DNA of 64,000 nucleotides from Heterostelium multicystogenum. Taxonomy: Eukaryota; Evosea; Eumycetozoa; Acytosteliales; Acytosteliaceae. The position numbers and the translations under genes were made by a program. Positions within the stretch are counted from its first letter, which is position 1, and every line of letters begins with the position of its first letter. A model generated the notes under the pieces. It was not told the DNA's origin, ran no database searches, and saw only the letters and a program-made list of their open reading frames with translations. The stretch covers positions 1 through 64,000 of the forward strand of contig RCNN01000077.1 of the NCBI GenBank assembly GCA_003667245.1. The letters run 5' to 3'. Shown here piece by piece: positions 37,897-49,774 of this stretch.

Positions 37897-38262
37897 ATAT
37901 TTACAATCAAAATTATTTTCAGTCTTAAAATTAATAATAAGGTTATTATTATTATAACAAGCAAATTTCACATTCTTTGATTTATTTAAATCAAATCAAT
38001 ACCAATCAATCAACCAACCAACCAACCAATAAATTGTGTCTCCCAATTCTCGAAAAAAGAGTTGGTGATAAAAATTATTATTGTCATAATTTAATTTATT
38101 TTTAAAAACTATTTGCCAACCAATCATTTGAAGTGACATAATCATTTATAAATGTGTTATAAAGTTTACAATCCTTAATCTTCCCTCTAGTCTATTTAAG
38201 TGATCACTAAATTGTAGCATTCACTCAGGTGTAAATCATTCAAAATTAATATAACTTTAGTC
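37897..38262. other. Intergenic
   Basis: AT-rich spacer with a short CAA/ACC repeat ('CAACCAACCAACCAACCAA', about 38009-38029). No gene. Confidence 0.6.
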
Positions 38263-38856
38263 ATGGGTCTTTCAGAAAGATTAGCACATATACAGATCAA
38301 TAGTGAGAAGAATCAAATAGAGCATCTTGATCAATCCGATCGCAATAAGACAACGGTTAAATTACAGTTGCCTGATGATCATGTGGTCGAGGATTGCGGC
38401 ACCTGTACACTGCTTGGTGTCGATGAGACAAAGAATCAGATGTTTCATATGATGAATATGAATAGTAATAAGAGCAGCGATAAAGAAGAGCAACATAAAT
38501 TTTGGGAACCACTTGAGCAACCGGTTGATGCTGTTGAGCTCGGCAATAGCGGATGGAATCTGCTGCACACAATTGCTGCCTACTATCCAGAGAAAGCCGA
38601 TCATCAGCACCAGAAGGATACACGTCAGTTTTTAGAGTCATTTTCCAAGGTCTATCCATGCAAAGTATGTGCAAAAGACTTCCAAGAGATTCTGGTTGAG
38701 TCACCTCCACGTCTGCAGAGCCAACATGAATTTGCTCAGTGGATGTGCGAGGCGCACAATCACGTTAACCAACTCCTAGGAAAGCCTTCATTTGACTGTG
38801 AACAAGTAGATAAACGTTGGAAACGAACTGCCATCAAAAAGCAACTCGAACATTAA
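38263..38856 (+). CDS. erv1: FAD-linked sulfhydryl oxidase Erv1/ALR
   Basis: Intermembrane-space disulfide relay oxidase that reoxidises Mia40 and passes electrons to cytochrome c or O2. Single intact frame, 197 residues. The N-terminal region has a CGTC pair (DCGTCTLL), matching the shuttle cysteines of long ALR. The Erv1 domain starts 'ELGNSGWNLLHTIAAYYPEKA', followed by 'FLESFSKVYPCKVCAKDF' with the active-site C-x2-C next to FAD. 'HNHVNQLLGKPSFDC' holds the FAD-binding HNxVN motif and the structural C-x16-C pair (WMC...FDC). The RW near the C-terminus is also conserved. No cleavable presequence, as expected of the family. Confidence 0.97.
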   Translation: MGLSERLAHIQINSEKNQIEHLDQSDRNKTTVKLQLPDDHVVEDCGTCTLLGVDETKNQMFHMMNMNSNKSSDKEEQHKFWEPLEQPVDAVELGNSGWNLLHTIAAYYPEKADHQHQKDTRQFLESFSKVYPCKVCAKDFQEILVESPPRLQSQHEFAQWMCEAHNHVNQLLGKPSFDCEQVDKRWKRTAIKKQLEH

Positions 38857-39515
38857 TAATGATATAGGCTAGCATTAAATTCTACCATCAATCCTCACCT
38901 CACAAGCATAAACAAACAACTTTTTATGCAAACCAGCTCAATCAAACAGCACCCCATTACCCCTTACAACATTAATTAACACACATTAAGCTTAATTTAA
39001 TTTAATTTAGAAAATGAAATTTCTTTGGAAACTTACTGTTTTTTGTTTTTTCCAGCAGCAACCAATACACACAACATAAAGAATAAATAATTGTATAATT
39101 AATTATTATTTATATATAACCAAGAATTGTTTCTGTTGTTGTTTATGTTTTGTTGTTGGCTTATGCAAAAAGGCAGAGATCTCCAGTAACCAAGAATTAA
39201 TAATTATTGTCTTGGCAATTGTTTTCATAGTTCCAATTTCAACAACAACACACCTTAAACCCAACACATATAGATATTTTATTAAATTCCATTTTCTTTA
39301 TTTTTCGAGAGTTTTTTTAAACAATTATTTTTTTGAATTATTTTTTTTTAAGCAAACGTCATCATCTTTGTTTTATGCTACAACAAGTTTTATTCTTTTT
39401 TAAAACCCGTATTGAATTATTATTTTTATCATATTTATTTATTTAACAAATAATTCAATTGTATATTATTATCATTATAACTATAAATTAATTAATAGAT
39501 CATATTTTGAAGGAA
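38857..39515. other. Intergenic
   Basis: AT-rich with T-runs near 39310-39350. No supportable frame. Confidence 0.6.
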
Positions 39516-39991
39516 ATGAGTCACCATCATCATCACCACCACTGTCCAAAGTCCACTGGACTCACCTATTTGCTCTGGTTCTTCTTTGGTGTATTTGGAG
39601 TACATAGATTCTATTTACAACGTTATGTATCTGGTTTCATTTATTTGTTTACATTGTAAGTTATTAGTAATGCTCGAGTAGTAGTCTTTCACAGTGACAT
39701 CTTATTAATAAAATGGCTTTGCTGAATCTGATAAACAGGGAGTTTTCGGTATTGGATGGCTTGTTGATTTGTTTTTGATTCCATCAATGGTTCGTCACTT
39801 CAACAACCACTACTTCTCAGAGGAAACAGTTATTGTTGCTCCAGCACCAATTATCTACCAAAATCAACCATACCAACCATTCCAACCACAAACCATACTA
39901 TGCTTACGGTGCTCCACAGGTTCAACAAATTCAACCAGTTCAACCATATCAACCACAACCAGCTGCTCCATACAACCCACCACCCTATTAA
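39516..39991 (+). CDS. TM2-domain protein with N-terminal His tract and PQ-rich tail
   Basis: Exon 1 starts MSHHHHHHHCPKS and encodes TM helix 1 and the DRF-like turn of the TM2 domain ('LLWFFFGVFGVHRFYLQRY'). A GT donor is at 39656. Exon 2 begins at 39739 ('GVFGIGWLVDLFLIPSMV', TM helix 2). The tail is Pro/Gln/Tyr-rich (PYQPFQPQ..., VQPYQPQPAAPY) and ends PPPY at 39989-39991. The splice leaves the frame one base short, and another break lies near 39890. Both sit in short homopolymers, so I infer sequence error. TM2 proteins are small membrane proteins of mostly unknown role. The PPPY end is a potential WW-domain ligand. Confidence 0.75.
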
Positions 39992-40240
39992 ATTAGTATA
40001 TTTTCAATCCGATATCCTTTACAGTTACTTTATATTAGGGGAAAGCTCCTTTTCAACAACAATAATCATAATCAATTATATAACAATATTGATTAATGTT
40101 TCAACCATATTTTTTAAATTTTAAATAATACATAGTATATTTATACACTGGAATAATGATCAGATGATTAGTTAATCATTCTTTACATTGTTACTGTTTG
40201 TTTTTTTTTTTTTTTGAAACATTCTCATGTCTCTCCAGCT

Positions 40241-41183
40241 TTATTTCTTTAAGTTTAGAATCGATTGGAACTTTGGTGAAAGTGTAAAATATATGTCAAA
40301 CATTGCCAATATACCTGGACATGATTGTTTAATTGAAGTTGTATCTAATGTTGCTCTAAATAATTTGTTTTCTTTCTCTAACTGGTTATAGACATCGATT
40401 GATAGTTTTAAATCTTTCATTGTCTTGTCCATATCCTAGGATCATCATTGAGTTAATACTGAATCTATAGAATGATTATCTATATAATATACATACAACA
40501 TCGCTGTTAAAATATCTTCCTTGAACTCTTTGTTCAATTAATTCTTCTGGAGTCTTGCAATAGATGATCGATTCACCGTGCGATTCAGATGAACTGTTTG
40601 GTTTGAAATCTGCATTAATCTTATCGACTATTTTATCAACATTATTATATTCATGGAGACTAGTGTAGAGCAATGTGCTGAGCATCGGTGATCGATGTAC
40701 GAATATCAAACCATTCTTGATTGATCGTTTCTAAATGAAGAATAAAGGTGTCAGTAGTTTCAATATTTAATATTCATTCTTGTCGTTCTATACTTTTTGA
40801 AGGTATTGGCTTATTTGAGCGTTTATGTAGTTGGTCCAGTTAGTTTGTTGTATTACTGAAGGTTTGTGATTGATAGGCTCTGTGGAGAAGTGGAGGTAGG
40901 GCTGTGCTATAGTTTCATAGCCTAGTTTATGAAGTCTTTCAAGCAGCTGTGCCTTACCAGAACCACTTGGACCCTCTAGATAGACGATATGAGGTAGTTC
41001 TTTTGCGATCAGATCATCATGATATTTCTTTAGATGCTGATTTGGTTTAAACCAATCTTTCTCGACCTCTTCTTGTTGTTGTCTACCATCCAAGTTATTT
41101 TTAGAGTAGTATCTAACAGCTGCATTATACAAAGACTGGTGCAATACCGTGTAATTAGACTTGGTAGCTCTGATTTGATTCAT
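40241..41183 (-). CDS. Deoxynucleoside-kinase-like P-loop NTPase
   Basis: Three exons (about 40734-41183 region, 40492-40732, 40241-40434) with 56-58-bp introns joining at 'QYLQK|KRSIKNG' and 'FNSDV|DMDKTMK', giving about 290 residues. The N-terminus (MNQIRATKSNYTVLHQ..., Arg/Lys/Ser-rich) may target mitochondria. Walker A is 'YLEGPSGSGKAQLLERL'. 'VHRSPMLSTLLY' matches the DRS motif region of deoxynucleoside kinases. 'IIYCKTPEELIEQRVQGR' matches the lid/ERx region ('LxxxPExxxxRxxxR'). The family call is therefore dNK-like; substrate specificity is unknown, and the thymidylate-kinase-like group is the alternative. No frame breaks. Confidence 0.65.
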
Positions 41184-41272
41184 TATTTGCAGAATACTAT
41201 TAAAATTAGTTTTTTTCAGAATTTGTCTATGTGATATCAGAGAAAGGGAATTTGAAGCAAATCAAAGCAAAA

Positions 41273-43951
41273 TTAATTTATTATCATCTGATGATTCAAA
41301 AGTAAAACGATAAATAGAATTACGAGATTTGAGTTAATGTTTAGTGTTGATCCAGCGTTGTATCCAGTGGTGCCATCAGTTGTGGTAGGCGCAGAAGATG
41401 TTGTTGTTGTTGTTGTTGGAGTGGATGATGTAGTTGCAGAAGTAGAGGCAGTAGTTGTTGTAGAGGTCGTTGCGGAAGTAGTAGTAGATGTGGAGGTTGT
41501 TGCAGGATCGTTGATATAGACAATGTTATTAGATGTGAAGTTGGATTGTGATTGTGATACTAGTAGGTGTTGGAAACCTGGGGTGAAATCTCCTGTCACA
41601 TTGCATACGATTATGGTTTTGGTGTTTAGTTTAATTGCACAATTATATCCACTTACTTCAACTAATGTAGTATTCTCCACTCCAAAAGTACCAGTTAGAG
41701 TCAAGATACCTCCGTCAATTTTCAGAGGTGATGCAGACGTTACGATTGGAAAGTCTGGAAGATAATCAACTAATTTAGAAACTGAATTATAAGCATTGTA
41801 TATTGTAATGTTTTTTGGTTCCAAATGTCAAGTTAGAGGCATAGCTACAAACAAACTGATTGGAGCTAAATAAAGTTCTTGGGCAATCCAGACCATCAAT
41901 TGTAACATTGGTCATGATATCAGTTTGGAAACCTGTACCAATAATAGTAACATCAGCGTTTTGAGCTTTCCTCTTAATGCTTATCGAAGTAATTCGTAGA
42001 GTATCTCTTGTGAAGTTAATATCAATGCTAATGTTTGCGTTCTGAGATAGAATCACCTTGGCCCTCTCGACTGATGGGTCAGAAGGGATTTTAAACAAAA
42101 TAAGCTTATTTGGGAATATGAGAGTTGCATTTCTATCTGTATCAAGTGCCCATCCTAGATTATCTCCAGTAATAGTTACAGTTTTTCCATCTAGGGATAC
42201 ATAGCTTTTAGTATAATTAATAGCTAAGAAAACTAATTAATAACTGGAAGACGCAATTTGTAAATTAAATACTTGAAATTCTGTAAATTATTTAGTGTAT
42301 TGTATACTGGAGTATTTGTAAAATCAAATTGACTTGGCATGAATCTAGCTTTCCAATAACATTTGAAGCAATCAGGAACATCTTCTAATTTGGTTTTACT
42401 GAATGTACCAGTTCCGAGAGAGCAAGCTTCATTTGGTAAAGATCCATTAATTCCAGGATTGTTACTCATTGAAATAGAATAGAAACTGGAAGCAAAGTAT
42501 TGAGTGGGGATTGGTCCTGTCAAGCTGTTATTGAAAAGATCTAATACACTTTCCTTGTAATTTTGGGTTGTTAAAAGTGAAAGTTGGAAACGATGCTAGT
42601 CCACCATTATTGAAGACTCTTTTTTAAAGTTAATTAGTTTTAATTGATGATCATAGACATGGCAATCTCTTACATTTTATAGTTCATATTATTGATTTTT
42701 GTTAAAGGAAATTCAGTAAACTGGTTACCAATAATAGTTATCTCACTATGAGTAATATAATTAGTAAACTTTTTCAATAGATGAATAATAATACTTACTT
42801 CATATTAACAAAGTTATTAAAGTTTTGAGGAGTGAATTGAGAATAGGAACCAACTACTTTTAATTGTTTTATATAGTTAGGTGACCCTACAAGCTCGACA
42901 CTTCCTCTTGATGATGAATCTGAGTTAACATTTCTAAAATATAAATTTAGTCAGTAAAATCTTTTGTGTCTCTCCTTAGTTTAAACTTACAAAACTAAAA
43001 GATTGGAAACATCCACTTTAAGAGTTGTATTGATTCCAATCATATTAAGATTTAATGTAATTAAGGAGTTGTTTTTGTTTCCTGGAAGTTCAATTGTTTG
43101 ATCAATTCCACCAATACCACATTCACTAATAATAAAGTTAATATTAGAAAAATTATACAAAAATACAATAACTTACATATATTCAATATTGCTTTTAATA
43201 GTTGGGTTCCCATTGTAGAGAGGTAATTGGGCTTGATGGTAAACTGTAGGGATTACATGTTAGATTGGAAGATGATGAAATACTTTTAGAAAATACATAC
43301 TATATTCTTTTGAATTTTTCCTGATCCATTTAGTGATGCTTCAGAAATAGTTGTTATTGATTTTGTTACTATATAAAATTGAGAAAGAAGTGGAAGAGAA
43401 AATAATGAATCTGGAATATATGTGATATCATTTGAATTTGTAATGTTATTTGTCCAAGACGGGGTGTACCAGATGGGTGTAAGTTTATCAAGAATGTTAA
43501 TTGTAGGATCGCTCACTTCCCCACTACTTTTAATTGTAAAATCCATTAGCTCTGGTAAATCTAGCTGAGTGATAGTGGAGCTTGGGAGTCCTTGGTCTAA
43601 CAAATCCTGGTTGTGTGAAAAAGCTGATAGATAGTTGAAATCATCTTATTAATAGTTGCCTATTTAGTTTAAAATACTTTAAAAACATACAAACGTAATA
43701 CACTTCCGGTGGATGGGTTGCACTGAATTATCATTCCATTAGTATTTGTATCACATGATATCAAGTTTTGATGTAAGATTAAATCTATATTGCTTGATAA
43801 TCCATTCCAAAGAATCAACTTTTAAAATGTTAAAAAAAAAATGATAATTTATTAACTAATTAAATACCTACTTTCACCTTGAAGCAAAGCATGGTTGGTG
43901 AGAACAAAGATAGATAGTAAAAAAAAGAGATAAAAATAGTTTTTGTTTCAT
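41273..43951 (-). CDS. LRR plus IPT/TIG cell-surface protein, probable GPI anchor
   Basis: Multi-exon gene with many short introns (about 50-70 bp) inside the repeat region. The start is inferred at 43951: MKQKLFLSLFF begins a hydrophobic signal peptide, though a T8 run makes its frame uncertain. Next come leucine-rich repeats with short exons ('LISCDTNTNGMIIQCNPSTG', 'SSTITQLDLPELMDF', 'NNPGINGSLPNEACSLGTG'). At least two IPT/TIG-type beta-sandwich segments follow ('KTVTITGDNLGW', 'ADVTIIGTGFQTDIMTNVTI', 'GILTLTGTFG...NTTLVEVSG'). A Thr/Ser-rich stalk comes next, then 'AGSTLNINSNLVILFIVLLL', a typical GPI-signal C-terminus. Frame breaks lie near 41822 and 42530. The architecture resembles dictyostelid adhesion/recognition proteins of the TIG class. 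Ligand unknown. Confidence 0.65.
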
Positions 43952-44189
43952 TTTTGTAATGCCAAATGAATCATTTTAGTGCATCAGAATTCCATTTAAG
44001 TAAAAACATTCAAATTGGACTTTAGTGTAAAAAGATAAAAATGTAAATCAAAAATTTTTGAGAAATAAAATCTTGATTTTTAAAAAGGATAAATTTAGTC
44101 TATGATAATTTTAGTGTTGAAGATTTATTTGAGTCGGTTTCAATTAAAATTGTTAAGATAATCCTAAAGATTATCTTCTCAACAGAGAA

Positions 44190-44945
44190 TTTAGCATCCA
44201 CATCTACCACCACCAAGGAGACCACCGACAACTCCAAGGACTCCACCAACAACTCCACCAACGGTTCCAACTACACAACCAAGGTTGAGATCGACATCAA
44301 CATCGACGTTGATTCCTGATCCACAACAACCAGCAACACCATTGGATGATTGACTGGAAAGTGATCCACTTGAGCTTCCAAAGTTCTTGGTCATTGATGA
44401 AGAGTTTCCGACATTTCCGAGTGAAGTAATTGATTCTATTGAATTCAATTAGTATTTTCTTTTAAAAAATACATTCAATTTACTTACTGATTAACATTTT
44501 AGAATTTGTTTTTGTTTTAGATTAAGAGATAATTAGATGTTGTTTGTTGAATTTGATATTTGATGAATGAATAAATGTAAATTACTGATCTTTATATAGT
44601 ATTTCATTCTCATATAAAGTTGTATTCCATTTGATAAATATGATTTATACTAATAGAAGTCAAAAAGTCATTAAAAGAAACATTAATCTTGTTCAATCTT
44701 TGAATGTTTTGAATGACTTTTTAGATATTGAAATTCCAACAAACTTATTGATTGGTATATTGATATGAACATTCATATTATAGCTTTAAGAGAAAAAACA
44801 CTTCCATTTCGAAAGATTCAAACCAATTTGGTCAACAAATAAATATAAATTGGGTGTGGTTCAGTTGATATATAGTATTTTTGATCAACCACATCTAAAC
44901 CCAATCAAATTCACTAAACTTAAAAAGTAAAATTTGTTTAAGATT
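44190..44945 (-). repeat. Segmental duplication, minus-strand copy
   Basis: Inverted counterpart of 26710-27500, carrying promoter, leader and hssA-like copy 3. Long near-identical runs are visible, for example around 44790-44850 against 26795-26855. Confidence 0.75.
44191..44497 (-). CDS. hssA/B-like small Gly/Ser-rich protein, copy 3
   Basis: Intact 84-residue product. Exon 1 is 44488-44497 (ATGTTAATCA), the 52-bp intron is 44436-44487, exon 2 is 44191-44435, ending 'GRCGC'. The TATA box is at 44590-44599 (minus strand). Its intron is almost identical to that of copy 1, whereas its promoter and C-terminal half match copy 2, so it looks like a recombinant of the two. Confidence 0.8.
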
Positions 44946-45046
44946 ATTCTACAACAAATAATCTCCAACGCTTTCAAATGAAATACTGACATTAGGAATA
45001 ACTCTTCATTTAATTTGTATTAAAACATTTACAATATGTATTTTAA
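44498..45046. other. Intergenic, mostly duplicated hssA-like promoter DNA
   Basis: 44498-44945 is part of the inverted duplication. The last about 100 bp up to the Clu gene stop is unique AT-rich DNA. Confidence 0.6.
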
Positions 45047-48000
45047 TTAAAATAAAAACGATCGTTGTTGCTGATGAATTGGTGAAATGTCTGATGTTGA
45101 AAATAATGTAGGTGCCGCTGATTTTGGTGTAGTAGGTGGTGTATTTGGAGTATTATTAACAAAAGGGAAAGAGGATGAAAGATGTTTTGGTGTTGTTAAA
45201 TGGGTACTAGATTTGGATTTGTCAAAGAGTTTGGGTATTTTGAAGAAAACTGGATGATTTTGAGTTGTTGATATTGAGTGGAGAATTGATTGTTTGTGAG
45301 AGTGAAAATCTATCGGAGCTTGTTAGAGGTGATTTCATTTCGGAAGATGAGCTTGAGCTTGCAGATGACGAGCGGGAGTGTCCAGAGGTTCTTGTGGTCG
45401 TACTGGTGCTGTCACTCATTTTTGGTTTAACTTTGAGTAGTCCTGATGATCCACGAAGATTCAGTTCATTTTGTTTTTGAGACATAAGATGTAGATACTG
45501 ATGGTTTTCTGATACACGAACAAAGAATGGCTCAGCAGCAATTGGGTCATGTCGGACTGTCTGTAAAAAGTTACCGTATTCTTGAAGACATGCAATGTTG
45601 TTGGGATTAGATTCAAGTGATGCAATGTAGTACTCCTCTGCACGATCGACCTCTTCCAAACGCTCCAAAAGTTGAGCAAATCTAAACAAACTGGTGGTAT
45701 GAGTACGATTGGAAAAAATAGCACGCTGTAGATACTCGTACGCTTTGGCAACATATGGGTTGTCAAGTGAAAATCTCAAAGATGAGAGAGAGAGTGAATT
45801 ACCAACTCCTAAATGGGTGTACACCTCACCCATAGTACAGAGTGTATTTGTATTATTGGGATCTGTTTCGAGAGCGGTTTCTAGCTTCTCAAGCGCCATA
45901 TTAAAGAAACGAGTTGCTGCAATAGGATCGCTGGCAAACAGCATTTCACCTTTGACCTTGAACAAATAGCCTTGTGCGACGTTCATAAATGGAACATATT
46001 TGACACGAATACCAATCTCCTCAAGGTCATTGATGTCCAAAGGCTGTTCACCTCTTTCCAACCAACAATTTGGTTTATCTTGAAACTCCTCATTGATACG
46101 AGAAGTAAATTTGAGTCCCGTCATCTTTTGAATTCTCTTGAACAGCAGGTATTTACCATCTGTAAAATTGTCCTCAAAAGAGAAAAGGGACAGTACCATC
46201 GAATTACCATTCAGCTCGTCATCGAACAAACCGCGATCAAATTTCTTCATGATGTATTTCTTCATTTTTGTATCCCAGAACTCATCGGACTTATCGCTTA
46301 CACCTAGAATACGGTTGAGATAGGCAACAATCAGTCTGCGATAGGGTGCATCCAGGGGTATCTTAGCTTGTTTCATTTTATAACGTAGCTTTTGACGGAG
46401 TTGTTGTTTGATCACACGCGCGCACATTTCCACGAAAATCAGTGATTTCATATCCGGTGACTCCACTAATCGTCGCACATGTCCCAGGTACCGAATATTC
46501 ACTCCGGTCTTGTGAAGACGCTCAGATAGTGGGAATGAATATATATTGGATCTATTTAATTCAACATGATTAAGTTCCTCTGCTAGCTCTGGAATAGTAG
46601 TATTAAGAAGATACATTGTTGCCTCCACTGTCTCAGAGTTGTGCTCCTCATCGTTATGACCACGAATAAAACGTGAGAAGGAGTCGGAGCATAGAGCGAG
46701 CTTGTAGTTACGCACAAACTCTGGACGCAATAAACGGTAGAGATGGCCCATCTTGATACCCTTTTTAGGTGCTTCTGGAGGGAAAAGACGTGCGAAATCC
46801 AGGAGATACTGTCGACCATCAAATCCAATATGTCCTTCCAAATCAGCAGGCGAATGTAAATAGGTACCTTGTTCTCCACAATGATGGGATTTTATATTGA
46901 GTTGTCTGGCAATTTCCTGTACACTGTCAGATAACATGCTATCGCTGTTGTGAATAGTCATTCCATAGTCGTTCGAACCGTAGCAGATTGTGTCTTTGGC
47001 TACTGGAAGAATAGACATTGCGATTACACGGAATCCACGATAATCTACCAACGCCATTAAAGGCAGACTTAAATCACTGTTTAAGTTGAAAATATTTATC
47101 AATCCCTTCAGCTCATGTCCTGCAACACAAGAAGCTGCGTAGTCACTACCATAGAAATTCTCTTTGTCAATGGCAAACTTGAACAAGATACCATGGACAA
47201 TGAATTTGTCACCACCGGCGAGACCACCAATATCAATAGGTGGAATGGTCTTCTCATTGTTTGGGAGATAACGTTCTGAAATGATTACCTTGCCAAAGGT
47301 AGAGGATGCATAAACAAAGTCTTGTGTCAGTGCAATGAACTGACTGTTTACTCTGATTCTGTCGTGTTGATAAGCATTGCAGTCTACGTTTCTTAAATCC
47401 TCCATGATCTCCTGGAATCTCTCATTGTAATCGATGTTGACACTTGAAAAGTCCTCACCATCAATATCACTACCACAGTAGTCCTCTTCTTCATCTTCTT
47501 CCAAACTCTTGTTTGTCGCAACAGAATCGTTTGATGTTGCAAATTGTTCGGCTAGAAGATTAGTAGCTTGGGATCTTCGCAACTGTGGTTGCTGAGTGGA
47601 CTGGGAACAATTATCACGTTTCTGCTGCTGCTGTTGAAGCTGATAGTCCATCATTGACATCGATGCAGTTGAGTTGGTAGATATATTGAGTCTATTATTA
47701 TACAAATTATCGATTTCGTCGTCTTCCATTTGATCCTCTATAGTAGTATGTATATTAACTTGTCTGCTCTTAGATTGCTTTGTCTTGATACCATCGTTGG
47801 CTGATCTCAGCTGTATGCCAGAATCCATAGAATAATTTGATGAAACCAATTGCTTTCGATCTGCTACACCTAACAAACTATTGTTGTCCTCTGAATTGTT
47901 CTTATTACTACTCATCACATTACTATCATTGCTAGGAATACTACTGCTGCTATTAATGTTATTGACTAAAAAGCTTTCAAGAGCCAAGATATCAGCTGAT

Positions 48001-48977
48001 TTATATTCATTTCCAGTTAGTGATGCTAGAGTTGGAAGTGGCTGAGAAATTGATGGAGGTGATATTGCTGGTGTTATTACAATTCTTTCTACATTATTGT
48101 TGTTGCCTTTGTTGCTCTTACTTGATCCTTCTTCCTTATAATAGCCATATACATTTGTTGGAATATAGAGTGATGGATTGACTTTGGCAGATGTTATAAT
48201 GGGTGATTTTAGGTTGCTGTTGAATAGATTGGCCGAATTTAAGCTATAGGTGTTGTGATGGTGATATGGTTTGCGTCCAACCGATATCTTCTTTGGTCTG
48301 CTTGGTTTCTGGACAGACTTGAGCTTTTCCAACATCGGCTGTTGGATGATATTGGCTCTACGCACCAAGAGTGCTTGTTTAATTCTAATCTTTTCTTCGA
48401 ATATCTTATAAGACTGGGTTTCTTCTGATTGCTCGCTGCCATCGAAGACATCAAAGTCATCTTCTTTGATACCGTTGCTCCCAGTGAGACTGCTATTTAA
48501 ACTGCTTGGATAGCTTCCGCCATGTCCTATGATATTACCATTGTTGCTTTCCTTTGATAGAATTGAAATGGCATCTGCCTGGTCTTTGCCTCTGAGTAAG
48601 TTGATGTTATTGAAATTGCTGTTAAGCGAAGCATCATTGTCGTAGTGATGCATGGTCGGTTTTGTAGCAATGTTTCTGGTCAGACCAATGCTTGGACCAC
48701 CCATATACGCTTCTTTCTGCGCATGACTCTGGGCTGACAGCAATTGTTGGTTTGGATGTGCGCTTTGTGCTTTGTGGTGTAGTGAAGTATCATTTTCATC
48801 GTGTTTAGCAGAAAGGCACCATCTCAAAGGAACAACCAAAAACAGTACTGACATCAGTAGTACCAATGCTGAGCCAACCAAAAGTGATCGATATTCATCG
48901 TTGAAAAAGATAGCTCTAGCAAAAACTAGAACCTCACCACTATCGATATTATATTTGCTCAAAATGTAATCCATCAT
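45047..48977 (-). CDS. Clu-domain/TPR protein with N-terminal membrane segment
   Basis: Start chosen at ATG 48977 (MMDYILSKYN), because the frame further upstream has no ATG. About residues 20-55 hold a hydrophobic helix ('LLVGSALVLLMSVLFLVVPL') followed by Arg/Lys, a signal-anchor-like segment absent from cytosolic CLUH. Residues about 60-550 are low-complexity Ser/Asn/Gln. The Clu core contains 'FYGSDYAASCVAGHELKGL', the family hallmark, and then the TIF31/CLU central region 'LHSPADLEGHIGFDGRQYLLDFARLFPPEAP'. TPR-like repeats near 45600-45900 read 'LETDPNNTNTLCTMGEVYTHLG' and 'AEEYYIASLESNPNNIACLQEYG'. No introns. The main frame stops at 45222; a frame change near 45250 would extend a Ser/Pro-rich tail to TAA 45047-45049. 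Clu proteins bind nuclear mRNAs for mitochondrial proteins; a membrane role here is inference. Confidence 0.85.
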
Positions 48978-49774
48978 CTTTTCACACAACCTACTACAAT
49001 AGCAAATATTAGCAGCAAGATATCTTTATTTTTAAGATCAAATTTGAATTAGTTCATCTATATCTATCTATCTATCTATCTATTTAGTTATCTATATCTA
49101 TCGAGATGTATAGGCCCTCATATCAGTGAACACAACATAATTTTCTTTAATAGTAGATAAGTCAACTTACGTTTGTAGATATAAACATGAAAAATGCCAA
49201 GCTTAAAAGCTATAATTACAATACAATATAACTATAGATATATTATTATGTTTATTGGTTTATTATTATGTTTATTGGTTTATTATTATTATATTATTAT
49301 TATTTGATAACTAGATAGTTTTGACACATCAGCAAAATCAGAATGGAATGGTGTTTTTTGATTTGAATCAAAACAATATAAAAATAGAATTTTGTATAAG
49401 ACCAAGTTGTTCCCCCATCAACGTTGCAACAATAAGAATTGTGTTGTTTTGTAAATCAAACTGAACTATTTACCAGGTATAATGTTTTGGGAACAGCCAC
49501 ACATGTATACTTGCTTGATCGAACATGCAAATATGAATCCCCTCAATTATATTATCATTATCAATAAAGCTAGTTTAGTTTTTCTTAAATTTAAATTTAT
49601 TTATCCTAATATAAATAAAGATATTTTACAAAATGGATAATTATGACTATTATTATGATTGTTGTTGTTGGCACATGCCTTTACTATTAAATATATGTTA
49701 TTACTATTGCTATTATCGTTATTGTGTGGTTGTTATTACTCAAAAAAAAAAGATTGAAAAGTCCTGCTATTGTT
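48978..49774. other. Intergenic with simple repeats
   Basis: A (TATC)n-type microsatellite lies at about 49058-49085. A 20-bp direct repeat based on TTATTATGTTTATTGG lies at about 49244-49282. No gene was seen. Confidence 0.6.
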
